The notes under the pieces: generated by a model
The model's input: the letters and a program-made list of their open reading frames with translations, nothing else
Told to the model about the DNA's origin: nothing
Databases searched by the model: none
Position numbers and translations under genes: made by a program
Shown here: positions 1 to 6,618 of the stretch, in pieces
How positions within the stretch are numbered: the stretch's first letter is position 1
Layout of the letters: every line of letters begins with the position of its first letter
Origin: CBDFKY01 sp965248995
GTDB taxonomy: Bacteria; Pseudomonadota; Alphaproteobacteria; Rickettsiales; UBA998
DNA: 7,120 bases
Assembly: GCA_965248995.1 (NCBI GenBank)
Contig: CBDFKY010000001.1
Location: 1-7,120 of the forward strand
Direction: 5' to 3'

Positions 1-32
1 TGCAAGCGTCGTTAGATTCGGTGAATGTATTT

Positions 33-1527
33 TTATCGGTAATATGCTTCATTCCAGCGCAGTTCATTGCGGAACTGGTGGAGGTCCGTGTGTTGGCCTA
101 TCAGCGCGAATTCGATGCCAGCGATGTCGGCAAAGTCCCGCATGTGTTCCGAGGTAAGGTTCTGGCTGTAGCCGGGTGTGGTGGGCGGCCTCCCGCCAGG
201 ATCCAGGCCGTGCATCCTGTCTTCATATCGGGGAAAGGCTTCCATAATACGCGGGCTACGGGCAGTTTGGGCAGTTCGTGGACAGGCGCCACGGCGGTGA
301 CCTCATTGACCAGCATGCGGAAGCGGTTGCCCATATCGATCACCGAGGCATTGATGGCAGGGCCGGCAGCGGAATTGAACACGAGTCTTACCGGGTCGGC
401 CTTCCCTTCCTATTCCCAGGGGATGGATCTCGCAGACGGGCGTTCCATCGGCGATGGATTCGCAGATCTCCAGCATATGCGCGCCCAGCACCATGCTGTC
501 CGCGGGATCGAAATGATAGGTGTAATCTTCCATGAAGGAATTGCCTCCCGGAAGGCCGCTGCCCATCACTTTCATGGCGCGCACCAGGGCGGCCGTTTTC
601 CAGTCTCCTTTCTCCCGCGAAACCGTATCCCTTGCCCATCAGTCGCTGGGCGGCGATGCCCGGCAGTTGTGTCATGCCGTGAAGGTCTTCGAAGGTGTCG
701 GTGAAGCCGGAAAATCCTCCGTTCTCCAGGAAGGCCTCCAGGCCCAGTTCGATCCGGGCGGCGTCCCGGAGGGAGGAATGGCGTTCGCTTCCCTTCTTAA
801 GGGCCTTGGCCATTTTATATTTTTCTTCATATTCTTTAGCGAGCGCATCCACGGAGGCGTCGCTGATCTCACCGATCACTTTCACGAGGTCTCCGATGCC
901 ATAGGTATTTACGGAGTAACCGAATTTCAGTTCCGCCTCTACTTTATCTCCTTCGGTGACTGCCACCTGCCGCATATTATCCCCGAAACGGGCGAAGCGA
1001 GCGCCCTGCCAGTCGTGCCAGCCGGCCGCCGACCTCGTCCATGCGTTGAGCTGCTGCAATACGGCGGGGTCCTGCCAGTGGCCCGTGACCACTTTCCGGT
1101 TGAGCCGCATTCTGCTCATGATGAACCCGAATTCCCTGTCGCCATGGGCGCTCTGGTTGAGGTTCATGAAATCCATATCGATCTCGTTCCAGGGAATGTC
1201 GCGGTTGAACTGGGTGTGCAGGTGAAGCAACGGTTTTTTCAGCGCCTTCAGTCCCCCGATCCACATTTTGGCGGGAGAAAAAGTATGCATCCAGGCGATG
1301 ATGCCGATGCATTGGGCAGAATTATTCGCGTCCATGCATACCTGGTAGATCTCTTCCGGCGTCTTGACGGTGGGCTTGAACAGGACCCGGACCGGGATCT
1401 GGGGCGCTTCACCGAGGGCTTTCGCAATCGTCTGGGAATGAGCCGCCACCTGCTGTAAGGTTTCTTCTCCATACAGGTGCTGGCTGCCTGTGACGAACCA
1501 GACCTCGGATTTCTTTAAATTGATCAT
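33..1527 (-). CDS. araA: L-arabinose isomerase, reading frame broken by four apparent 1-base insertions
   Basis: Cytoplasmic enzyme that isomerises L-arabinose to L-ribulose, the first step of the pathway. The N-terminal part (WFVTGSQHLYG at residues 10-20, then MHTFSPAKMWIGGL) is unmistakable. The frame shifts at plus-strand 609-611, 407-408, 187-188 and 174-176. Removing one base at each gives 1491 bases, or 496 aa, against about 500 aa for E. coli AraA. The rebuilt protein has the family's acid/base and metal residues at the expected places: E306 (GEGDW), E333 (SFMEDYTYHF), H350 (LGAHMLE) and the HH pair near 448-449 (AGGAHHT). It ends WNEAYYR with a TAA stop. The ATG start (MINLKKSEVW) follows an AT-rich leader without a Shine-Dalgarno. 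It is the third gene after araB and araD, 81 bases beyond araD. Read literally, the intact frame gives a 379-aa product with a foreign tail after residue 306. Identity is certain; whether the gene is intact is not. Confidence 0.95.
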
Positions 1528-1568
1528 TATATAGTATTAAGTTATTTGTCAGTTCTGTGATGAGCCAG

Positions 1569-1579
1569 GCGGGTCCCGC
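1569..1579 (-). repeat. Short GC palindrome in the araD-araA spacer
   Basis: An 11-base palindrome (GCGGG-T-CCCGC) lies in the 81-base spacer between araD and araA. In RNA it could form a 4-bp GC stem with a 3-base loop. No T-run follows on the minus strand, so it does not look like an intrinsic terminator. It may be chance or a small mRNA stem between the two genes. Confidence 0.25.
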
Positions 1580-1608
1580 AGGAGTGTATCCGGCGCGGGG
1601 TGTGTGCC

Positions 1609-2308
1609 CTACTGGCCGTAATAGGAGCCGGGACCATGTTTGCGCTCGAAATGTTTTTTGATCAGGGAGTCTTTCATCCGGGGCGCATCCTTCCGGATCT
1701 GTTCGGTCAGGCAGGCCATCTGCGCCAGGGATTCGAGCACGGCGCTGTTGTACACTGCTTTTTTCCGGCGTCTTCCCCCAGGTGAAGGGGGCATGGTTGC
1801 CCACCAGGATCATTTCCACTTCCTCATAGCTCAGTCCCCTGGACTGGAGGGCATTCATGATCTGGAAACCCGTCTGGTATTCATAGTCTCCCCGGATCAT
1901 TTCATCGTCCATGGGCGGTGCGCAGGGGATATCGACGGTGTTATGGTCCGCATGGGTGGTGCCGTACAGCGGGATGTCCCTTTGTGTCTGGGCCCAGGCG
2001 GTGGCGTAGGTGGAATGGGTGTGCGCGATGCCCCCGATCTTATCCCAGTGTTTGTATAATACGGCATGGGTCAGGGTATCGGAGGAAGGGCGCAGTTTGC
2101 CTTTCACGGTCTTGCCGTCGAAGTCCACGATAACCATCTTATCGGGTGAAAGATCTTCGTAGGGGACGCCGCTGGGCTTGATGGCGAAAACGCCCAGGTC
2201 CCGGTCGGGGGCGCTGACATTCCCGAATGTAAAGATGACCAGTCCCAGTCTGGGCAACTGCCTGTTGGCGTCGTAAGCGGCTTCCTGTATATGATTGTAT
2301 TTGCTCAT
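1609..2308 (-). CDS. araD: L-ribulose-5-phosphate 4-epimerase, frame broken by one apparent 1-base insertion
   Basis: Class II aldolase-like, metal-dependent enzyme converting L-ribulose 5-phosphate to D-xylulose 5-phosphate, which feeds the pentose phosphate pathway. Visible motifs are FGNVSA (residues 28-33, phosphate binding), SGVPYEDL, and the metal ligands H96 and H98 (IAHTHSTYATAW) and H172 (VGNHAPFTWGKTPEK). After residue 183 the frame shifts at a six-T run on the plus strand (1759-1764). With five T's it continues AVYNSAVLESLAQMA and ends KHGPGSYYGQ, the usual C-terminus including its conserved tyrosine. The corrected length is 232 aa, against 231 in E. coli. The start is the ATG of MSKYNHIQEAAYDANR; the frame stays open further upstream, but that stretch overlaps araB and has no family similarity. 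Only 10 bases separate it from the araB stop, so the two genes are surely co-transcribed. Confidence 0.95.
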
Positions 2309-2318
2309 AATCGTTTCG

Positions 2319-4022
2319 TCAGCCGGCAAGCTGGGTATGATCCGCGATGAACTTTCCCAGTTCGCCATACTTCTGGTATCTGCCGTCATAAATTTCAGCA
2401 CGGGCCGGATCGGGGCGGTATTCGACCTCAAAGCCCTGTCCCATGGCATCCATGGCGTCTTCCACCTTGTTATAGATGCCGGCGGCTGTTGCCGCGAACA
2501 TGGCGGCGCCCAGGGCGCAGGTCTGCTCGGAGGCGTGGATACGGATGGGCATATTGATGGTGTCGGCCAGCATCTGCATGATGAAGGGCGATTTTTTGGC
2601 GACTCCGCCCAGCCCGATCAGCCCTTTGACCGGGACTCCCTGTGTATGGAAGCGTTCTACGATGGCGCGGGCGCCGAAGCAGGTGGACTCCACGACGGAC
2701 CGGAAGATCCTGGGGGCATCACTGCCCAGGCTCAGACCGGAGATAACGCCTTTCAGCATCTGGTTGGCGTCCGGAGTGCGGCGTCCATTCAGCCAGTCGA
2801 GGGCCAGTTCGTCTCCTTCCCGGGGCGGCGTGCCGGCGGTATGCCTGCTAAGTTCGGGAATTATTTTGTCCAGCGTCTCCGTTATCATCGCCTGGAGAGA
2901 GGCGGGATCGATCCCTGCCGGCTGCGATTGCGCCAGGATATGCTGCAGGGGCCAGGCGAGTACATTTCTGAACCAGGCGTATGCGTCTCCAAATGCCGAC
3001 TGGCCTGCTTCCATTCCCATCATGCCGGGGATGACGGAGCCCGGGACCTGTCCGCAGATGCCTTTGACCAGCCGGCCTTCCATTTCACTGAGCGGAGCGA
3101 CGAGCATATCGCAGGTGGACGTGCCCATTACTTTACTCAGGTGATAGGGTTCTATCTGGCCGCCCACCGCGCCCATATGTGCGTCGAAGGCGCCCACTCC
3201 TATTATAATGGCTGTCGTCAGGCCCAGGCGCTGCGCCCATTCGGGAGAGAGGTTGCCGGCAGCCTGATCGGCGGTATAGGTCCTGGTAAAAAGCCGGCTG
3301 GTGAATCCTTTCAGCAGGGGATCCAGCGAAGAAAAGAATTCATCGGGGGGCAGACCGCCGCCGTTGGATCCGAATTCTTTTGCCCATAATGCCTTGTGTC
3401 CCGCGGAGCAGACTCCCCGTCTCATGTCGGCGATATGTTTGCCGCCTGTCAGCAGGAAGGGGATCCAGTCGCAATGTTCCACCCAGGAATAACAGGCTTT
3501 CCGGACCTGTTCGTCCTCGCGCAGGATATGCAGCAATTTGGCCCAGAACCATTCGGAAGAATAGACCCCGCCGACAAAGCGGAGATAATTGGTATCGAAT
3601 TTTTCCGCGTGCGAATTGATGGCGGCAGCTTCCCGGACGGAAGTATGGTCTTTCCACAGGACGAAGAGCGCATTGGGGTTGTGCTCAAAACCGGGCAGCA
3701 GCCCCAGCGGAGTGCCTGTTTCGTCCACCGCTGCGGGGGAAGAGCCGGTCGTGTCGACAGAGATGGCTTTGATATGGCGGGCCACGGCGGGGCCGGCCTG
3801 TGCGATGCAGGAGCGGATGGTCTGTTCGAGCCCTTCGACATAATCCAGGGGATGTTGCCGGAACAGGTTCTGGTAGGGATCGCAGTAAAGGCCCTCTTTC
3901 CAGCGGGGGTAATAAAAAACGGCCGATGCGACTTCGCGGCCATCGCCGGCATCCGCTATAATGGACCGCACCGAGTCCGTGCCGTAATCCACTCCTATTA
4001 CGTATTGTTCCTTTTTCATCAT
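2319..4022 (-). CDS. araB: Ribulokinase (FGGY carbohydrate kinase)
   Basis: Intact 567-aa cytoplasmic kinase that phosphorylates L-ribulose with ATP to L-ribulose 5-phosphate; E. coli AraB is 566 aa. The N-terminal phosphate-binding segment is VIGVDYGTDSVRS (8-20). The substrate region has VDTTGSSPAAVD (89-100) and LWKDHT (122-127). The likely catalytic aspartate is D280 in VGAFDAHMGAVGG. MGTSTCDML (299-307) and GMEAGQSAFGD (336-346) are typical of ribulokinases rather than xylulokinases. The C-terminal FGGY actin-like half carries GLGGVAKKSPF (470-480) and ASEQTCALGAAM. Two ATG codons are adjacent (MM), so the start may be 4022 or 4019; no Shine-Dalgarno precedes either. It is the first gene of the araB-araD-araA operon, and its upstream region holds the probable operon promoter. 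No frame disruption is seen, unlike in the two genes downstream. Confidence 0.97.
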   Translation of the reverse strand: MMKKEQYVIGVDYGTDSVRSIIADAGDGREVASAVFYYPRWKEGLYCDPYQNLFRQHPLDYVEGLEQTIRSCIAQAGPAVARHIKAISVDTTGSSPAAVDETGTPLGLLPGFEHNPNALFVLWKDHTSVREAAAINSHAEKFDTNYLRFVGGVYSSEWFWAKLLHILREDEQVRKACYSWVEHCDWIPFLLTGGKHIADMRRGVCSAGHKALWAKEFGSNGGGLPPDEFFSSLDPLLKGFTSRLFTRTYTADQAAGNLSPEWAQRLGLTTAIIIGVGAFDAHMGAVGGQIEPYHLSKVMGTSTCDMLVAPLSEMEGRLVKGICGQVPGSVIPGMMGMEAGQSAFGDAYAWFRNVLAWPLQHILAQSQPAGIDPASLQAMITETLDKIIPELSRHTAGTPPREGDELALDWLNGRRTPDANQMLKGVISGLSLGSDAPRIFRSVVESTCFGARAIVERFHTQGVPVKGLIGLGGVAKKSPFIMQMLADTINMPIRIHASEQTCALGAAMFAATAAGIYNKVEDAMDAMGQGFEVEYRPDPARAEIYDGRYQKYGELGKFIADHTQLAG

Positions 4023-4089
4023 ATGGCTGTTCGTCAGGAAATTATTCGTTCTTTACAGGCGGAAAGGGCTGTCCGCTGGCAATTCTTGT

Positions 4090-4128
4090 CAAAATAACAT
4101 TTATTTTTTTATTTATTAAAAAATATTT
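4090..4128 (-). promoter_or_regulatory. Possible araB promoter and A/T tract
   Basis: Reading the minus strand, TTATTTTG (4097 to 4090) matches five of the six defined bases of the Bacteroidota -7 box (TAnnTTTG). It would give a leader of about 60 bases before araB. Upstream, 4101-4128 is almost pure A/T with long T and A runs, as in bent or easily melted promoter DNA. No TTG is found at the -33 distance, so the call is weak. I could not recognise a binding site for an arabinose regulator here. Confidence 0.25.
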
Positions 4129-4143
4129 GTGGTGGGGCGGGGG

Positions 4144-4193
4144 GAAGGCCGGCAGTGGTGGGTTGCTGGGAGGCCGGTAGCGGCGGGCTGCGG
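4144..4193. repeat. Imperfect 25-base tandem duplication, G-rich
   Basis: Two adjacent 25-base units, 4144-4168 and 4169-4193, match at 19 of 25 positions; five of the six differences are transitions. The shared core is AGGCCGG-AG-GG-GGG-TGC. The pair lies in the noncoding space between the SDR stop and araB and makes the plus strand very G-rich. No start-stop structure suggests that it is coding. It may be a decayed local duplication. Confidence 0.5.
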
Positions 4194-4204
4194 GGAGGGA
4201 CGGG
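4185..4204 (+). other. Canonical G-quadruplex motif
   Basis: Four G-tracts (4185-4187, 4192-4195, 4197-4199, 4202-4204) are separated by loops of 4, 1 and 2 bases, which fits the G3+N1-7 rule. The G strand is the template strand for the flanking minus-strand genes. It starts 16 bases past the SDR stop and lies about 90 bases upstream of the putative araB -7 box. Folding is a prediction from the pattern only. Confidence 0.5.
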
Positions 4205-4219
4205 AGGCGGAGGAGAAGG

Positions 4220-4942
4220 CTACCAGGGTGTTTCGCCATCTTCGCTGTAGAATTTGCCGGTCGGGCCGCCGGCATCCAGGGTGGCGAAACGGACGATGAT
4301 CCGGGCTGCCTCTTCCGGGCTTTTCTCTCCCCGGTGATTATTGAAATCCGTCGCGGTATAACCCGGATTGACGCAGTTGACTTTGAATGCGGTGTCGCGC
4401 AGTTCGTAGGCGAGGGCCACGGTGTAGGCGTTGAGGGCGGTCTTGGAAGGGCCATAGGCGGCGCCTTTGAAAGCGTGGTATTTCCAGCTGGGATCATTGT
4501 GCCTGGTAAGAGATGCCAGATCGCTGGTGACATTTACGATGCGCGGCGCGGGCGAATTGCGGAGGAGATCCAGGAAAGCCTGCGTGGTGCGGATCGTGCC
4601 GAAGAAATTGGTGTTGAACACTTCGAGGATCGCTTCGGGATCCATGGAGGAAGGTGTCTGTGGAGTCCGGCCCAGGATGCCGGCATTATTGACGAGGGCA
4701 TCCAGCCGGTCGGTCTGCGCGGCTACCAGCTCCTTTGCCGATCTCACCGAACCGGCGTTGCTGATATCTATCGGGATAACGGTGAGGTCCGTCACCCCCA
4801 GGCCTTTCAATTTATGGGCTGCGGCCTCTCCGTTGGCGATTGAACGGACGCCCAGGAAAATATGGTTGCCTGCGAGGCCCAGTTGTCTGGCCGTTTCAAA
4901 ACCGATACTCTTATTAGCGCCTGTGATAAAGATCTTTTTCAT
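4220..4942 (-). CDS. Short-chain dehydrogenase/reductase, carbonyl-reductase-like
   Basis: NAD(P)-dependent oxidoreductase of 240 aa with a complete classical SDR layout. The Rossmann start is TGANKSIG (7-14), in which serine replaces the usual second glycine. NNAG is at 85-88, and N112 (TNFFGT) is the likely structural asparagine. The catalytic serine is S140 (VNVTSDLASL) and the catalytic pair is Y163/K167 (YGPSK). The NPGYTATDF segment (192-200) follows the active site. The TGANKxIGFE start resembles carbonyl reductase-type SDRs. The R33 region (GVRSIANGEAA) hints at NADPH use, which is inference. The substrate is unknown. The start MKKIFITGAN is the usual distance from the glycine motif. 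It lies between araB and the AraC regulator on the same strand; nothing ties it directly to arabinose use. It may be a target of the regulator, which is a common arrangement for SDR genes. It ends GETPW with a TAG stop. Confidence 0.9.
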   Translation of the reverse strand: MKKIFITGANKSIGFETARQLGLAGNHIFLGVRSIANGEAAAHKLKGLGVTDLTVIPIDISNAGSVRSAKELVAAQTDRLDALVNNAGILGRTPQTPSSMDPEAILEVFNTNFFGTIRTTQAFLDLLRNSPAPRIVNVTSDLASLTRHNDPSWKYHAFKGAAYGPSKTALNAYTVALAYELRDTAFKVNCVNPGYTATDFNNHRGEKSPEEAARIIVRFATLDAGGPTGKFYSEDGETPW

Positions 4943-4959
4943 GCTGTACTATTTTCAGG

Positions 4960-4967
4960 CAAAGATA
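4960..4967 (-). promoter_or_regulatory. -7 box upstream of the SDR gene
   Basis: The minus strand reads TATCTTTG here, a full match to the Bacteroidota -7 consensus TAnnTTTG. Transcription would start about 12 bases before the SDR start codon. No TTG is present at the -33 distance. The match suggests that the SDR can be transcribed on its own rather than only by read-through from the AraC gene 129 bases upstream. Confidence 0.4.
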
Positions 4968-5071
4968 ATGCCACCGGCCTGGGGGGTGATGGGACGGATG
5001 AAGGGGTTGATGTTCATTTTCGCGGATGAGGCGGGGGGAGGCGGCGATCAGGGATGCACGTGAGGTGCCGG

Positions 5072-6013
5072 TCAGGACGGCGGAGGCCCGGTGACCGCGG
5101 GCAGGTGTTGCGCGGGCATTATTTTTTTTTCACGGATGGCTGTGCGGAAACCGAGGGGAGTTTCGCCGGTGAGGCGTTTGAAAAAACGGTTGAAATAGCC
5201 TGCGTCCCCGAACCCGAGGCTATAGGCGATCTCTTTGACGGAAAGATCGGCATGGAAAAGCGCTCTTTTAGCTTCCAGGATGACCCGTTCCTGGATCAGC
5301 GAGGTGGCGGTCCTGCCGGCCTGTTCCCGGATCGTATCGTTCAGATGACCTGGCGTCACGTTGAGTAGCCGGGCATAGTCCGATACCTGGTGCAGCGAGT
5401 CATAATTTTCACCGACCAGTTCGTTCAGGCGTTTCATCAGCCCTTTATTGTTGGAAGGGGCAGGGGCCAGATTGGCATCGCGGGAGTAGATCCGGCTCAG
5501 GCAGACCAGGAAGATCTTCAGGTAGGATTGGAGCATGCCGCTCTTCCATTCCTGCTGCTGGCTGTATTCCGCCAGGATCTGGGTGAACAAATTATTAAGA
5601 AAAAACATATCTTCCGCCGAAAGTCTTAACTCGTGACGGCCATCCGGGTTGAGGAGGATCGGCAGTTTTTTCCAGGCTGTCTGCTCCTGGAGGAGAAGGA
5701 ATTCTTCTGTAAAAGCAAGAAGGGTACCTTCCAGGCCGGCATTTCTTTCTTTAAGATGCACCTGGTGGGGTAAGGTGAAATAGAGATTTCCGGGGTTCAC
5801 ATCATGGCTTATAAAATCCACCCAGTGGCGGTTGCTTCCTTTTTTTACCAGGAAAAAAAGATAATAGTCTTTCCGGTGCGGCTGGAACAGGAGTTCATTG
5901 CGCCGGAGACTGCTGGCGTCTATTTCTTTGATTTCGAACAGACTGTTGCCATCCTGGCTTGCCTGTTGCAGGGTATAATGTGGGATGGCCGGTCGTTGCC
6001 TGAGTGCGTACAA
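5072..6013 (-). CDS. AraC-family transcriptional regulator
   Basis: A 313-aa DNA-binding protein. The N-terminal half (about 25-135) has the cupin-like sensing-domain pattern common in Bacteroidota AraC proteins: HRKDYYLFFLVKKGSNRHWVDF, then NPGNLYFTLPHQVH. The C-terminal domain (about 195-292) has two helix-turn-helix units, HQVSDYARLLNVTPGHLND (208-226) and LSVKEIAYSLGFGDAGYFNR (257-276), followed by FFKRLTGETPLGFR, the AraC signature. In this phylum such proteins often regulate neighbouring oxidoreductase or efflux genes, so the SDR gene downstream is the first candidate target. A role in arabinose control is possible but unsupported: the sensing half does not resemble E. coli AraC. The first codon is odd. 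The frame opens after a TAA at 6026-6028 and holds no ATG before residue 136, so TTG at 6013 is taken as the start. The frame is intact throughout. Confidence 0.9.
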   Translation of the reverse strand: MYALRQRPAIPHYTLQQASQDGNSLFEIKEIDASSLRRNELLFQPHRKDYYLFFLVKKGSNRHWVDFISHDVNPGNLYFTLPHQVHLKERNAGLEGTLLAFTEEFLLLQEQTAWKKLPILLNPDGRHELRLSAEDMFFLNNLFTQILAEYSQQQEWKSGMLQSYLKIFLVCLSRIYSRDANLAPAPSNNKGLMKRLNELVGENYDSLHQVSDYARLLNVTPGHLNDTIREQAGRTATSLIQERVILEAKRALFHADLSVKEIAYSLGFGDAGYFNRFFKRLTGETPLGFRTAIREKKIMPAQHLPAVTGPPPS

Positions 6014-6288
6014 GGAAGGACGGTATTAGATGCGTGAATTAAGAAGGGGGGAGAAGTCCCGCTCCTGGCATATAAATTTAAATTAAATATAGGGCGGCAG
6101 CCAAATTTTTGTTCATTGAATAAGATACGTAAAAATTATTCTCTAATACTTTATACTGATCAAAAAATATCTATTACGTATTCGAATTATTTAGAAGATA
6201 TTGATTCCTAGAAGTTTATCTTCGATTTAGCGAGGTAGTTATACAATAAATGCATTAAATTGGCTTACCCTCTCAAACCGCTGGAGAA
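6014..6288. other. AT-rich spacer between divergent AraC-type and XRE genes
   Basis: These 275 bases lie between two divergently transcribed regulator genes and should carry both promoters. Most of the stretch from 6070 is far more AT-rich than the rest of the window. It includes a perfect 10-base palindrome AATTTAAATT (6075-6084). I found no open frame of note, no RNA gene and no full -33/-7 pair for the plus-strand XRE gene. Confidence 0.6.
6073..6105 (-). promoter_or_regulatory. Possible promoter of the AraC-type gene
   Basis: On the minus strand TTTG (6105 to 6102) is followed after 21 bases by TAAATTTA (6080 to 6073). This resembles the Bacteroidota -33/-7 pair TTTG and TAnnTTTG, with the last G replaced by A. 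It would give a leader of about 50 bases before the TTG start. The region is AT-rich, so chance matches are easy. Confidence 0.3.
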
Positions 6289-6506
6289 ATGGAAAAAAAG
6301 ATTAAAATAAATAGGATCAAGACCGTCTTGAACCGAAAAAGATATATCGCATAAAGATCTGGCTAACAGGGTGGGCAATAGCTCCCAACAGCGTAACCAG
6401 GATCTGCAACAATGAATTCCAGCCTACCTTAAAATTACTCCGGGAGATTGCTCTTGCACTCGATGTGGACATCCGGGAACTGCTGATTCCTACCAGACAT
6501 TCCTAA
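6289..6506 (+). CDS. Small XRE/Cro-type helix-turn-helix protein, frame broken by two apparent 1-base insertions
   Basis: No single frame spans this gene, so it is easily missed. Starting at ATG 6289 the protein reads MEKKIKINRIKTVL. It continues one frame over as KDISHKDLANRVGNSS, and one frame over again as NSVTRICNNEFQPTLKLLRE and IALALDVDIRELLIPTRHS, with a TAA stop. The shifts lie at 6333-6340 (an extra C or A) and 6384-6386 (an extra C). Removing both gives 216 bases, or 71 aa. The rebuilt protein is a near-complete single HTH_3 domain: helix-turn-helix about 19-41, then the typical LxxLREIALALDVDIRELL end. The family binds DNA as a dimer and usually represses or activates nearby genes. 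It is transcribed away from the AraC gene and lies 112 bases before the rhomboid gene, so it could share a transcript with it. The target is unknown. No stop-creating substitutions are seen, which argues for sequence errors rather than decay. Confidence 0.85.
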
Positions 6507-6618
6507 GCATTTTGTCTTATATGGGTGGGTTTACCGGTTATTGCAATGAAATTTTCATGCTGCCAGCTCAGGGCAATTGGTATCTTAGACGCAACAATTA
6601 ACCCTCAAGCTAACGGAT

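Noticed and set aside
532..1458. Long plus-strand open frame (308 aa) opposite araA
   Set aside because: It is antisense to a clearly recognised araA, has no recognisable domain, and is the usual by-product of GC-rich codon use on the opposite strand.
2309..2449. Upstream extension of araD to an alternative start at 2449
   Set aside because: The extra 47 residues overlap the araB 3' end and resemble nothing; MSKYNHIQEA is a normal araD start 10 bases after araB.
2295..3389. Long plus-strand open frame (364 aa) opposite araB, with a further one at 3396-4097
   Set aside because: Both mirror the intact ribulokinase, have unlikely Gly/His/Arg-rich composition and no family resemblance.
4334..4843. 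Plus-strand open frame opposite the SDR gene
   Set aside because: It is a shadow of an SDR with all catalytic motifs in place; no domain is visible.
4981..5050. Second G-quadruplex upstream of the SDR gene
   Set aside because: The strand is G-rich, but the third loop (about 9-10 bases between GGG at 4991 and GGGG near 5004) is too long and there is no proper fourth tract nearby.
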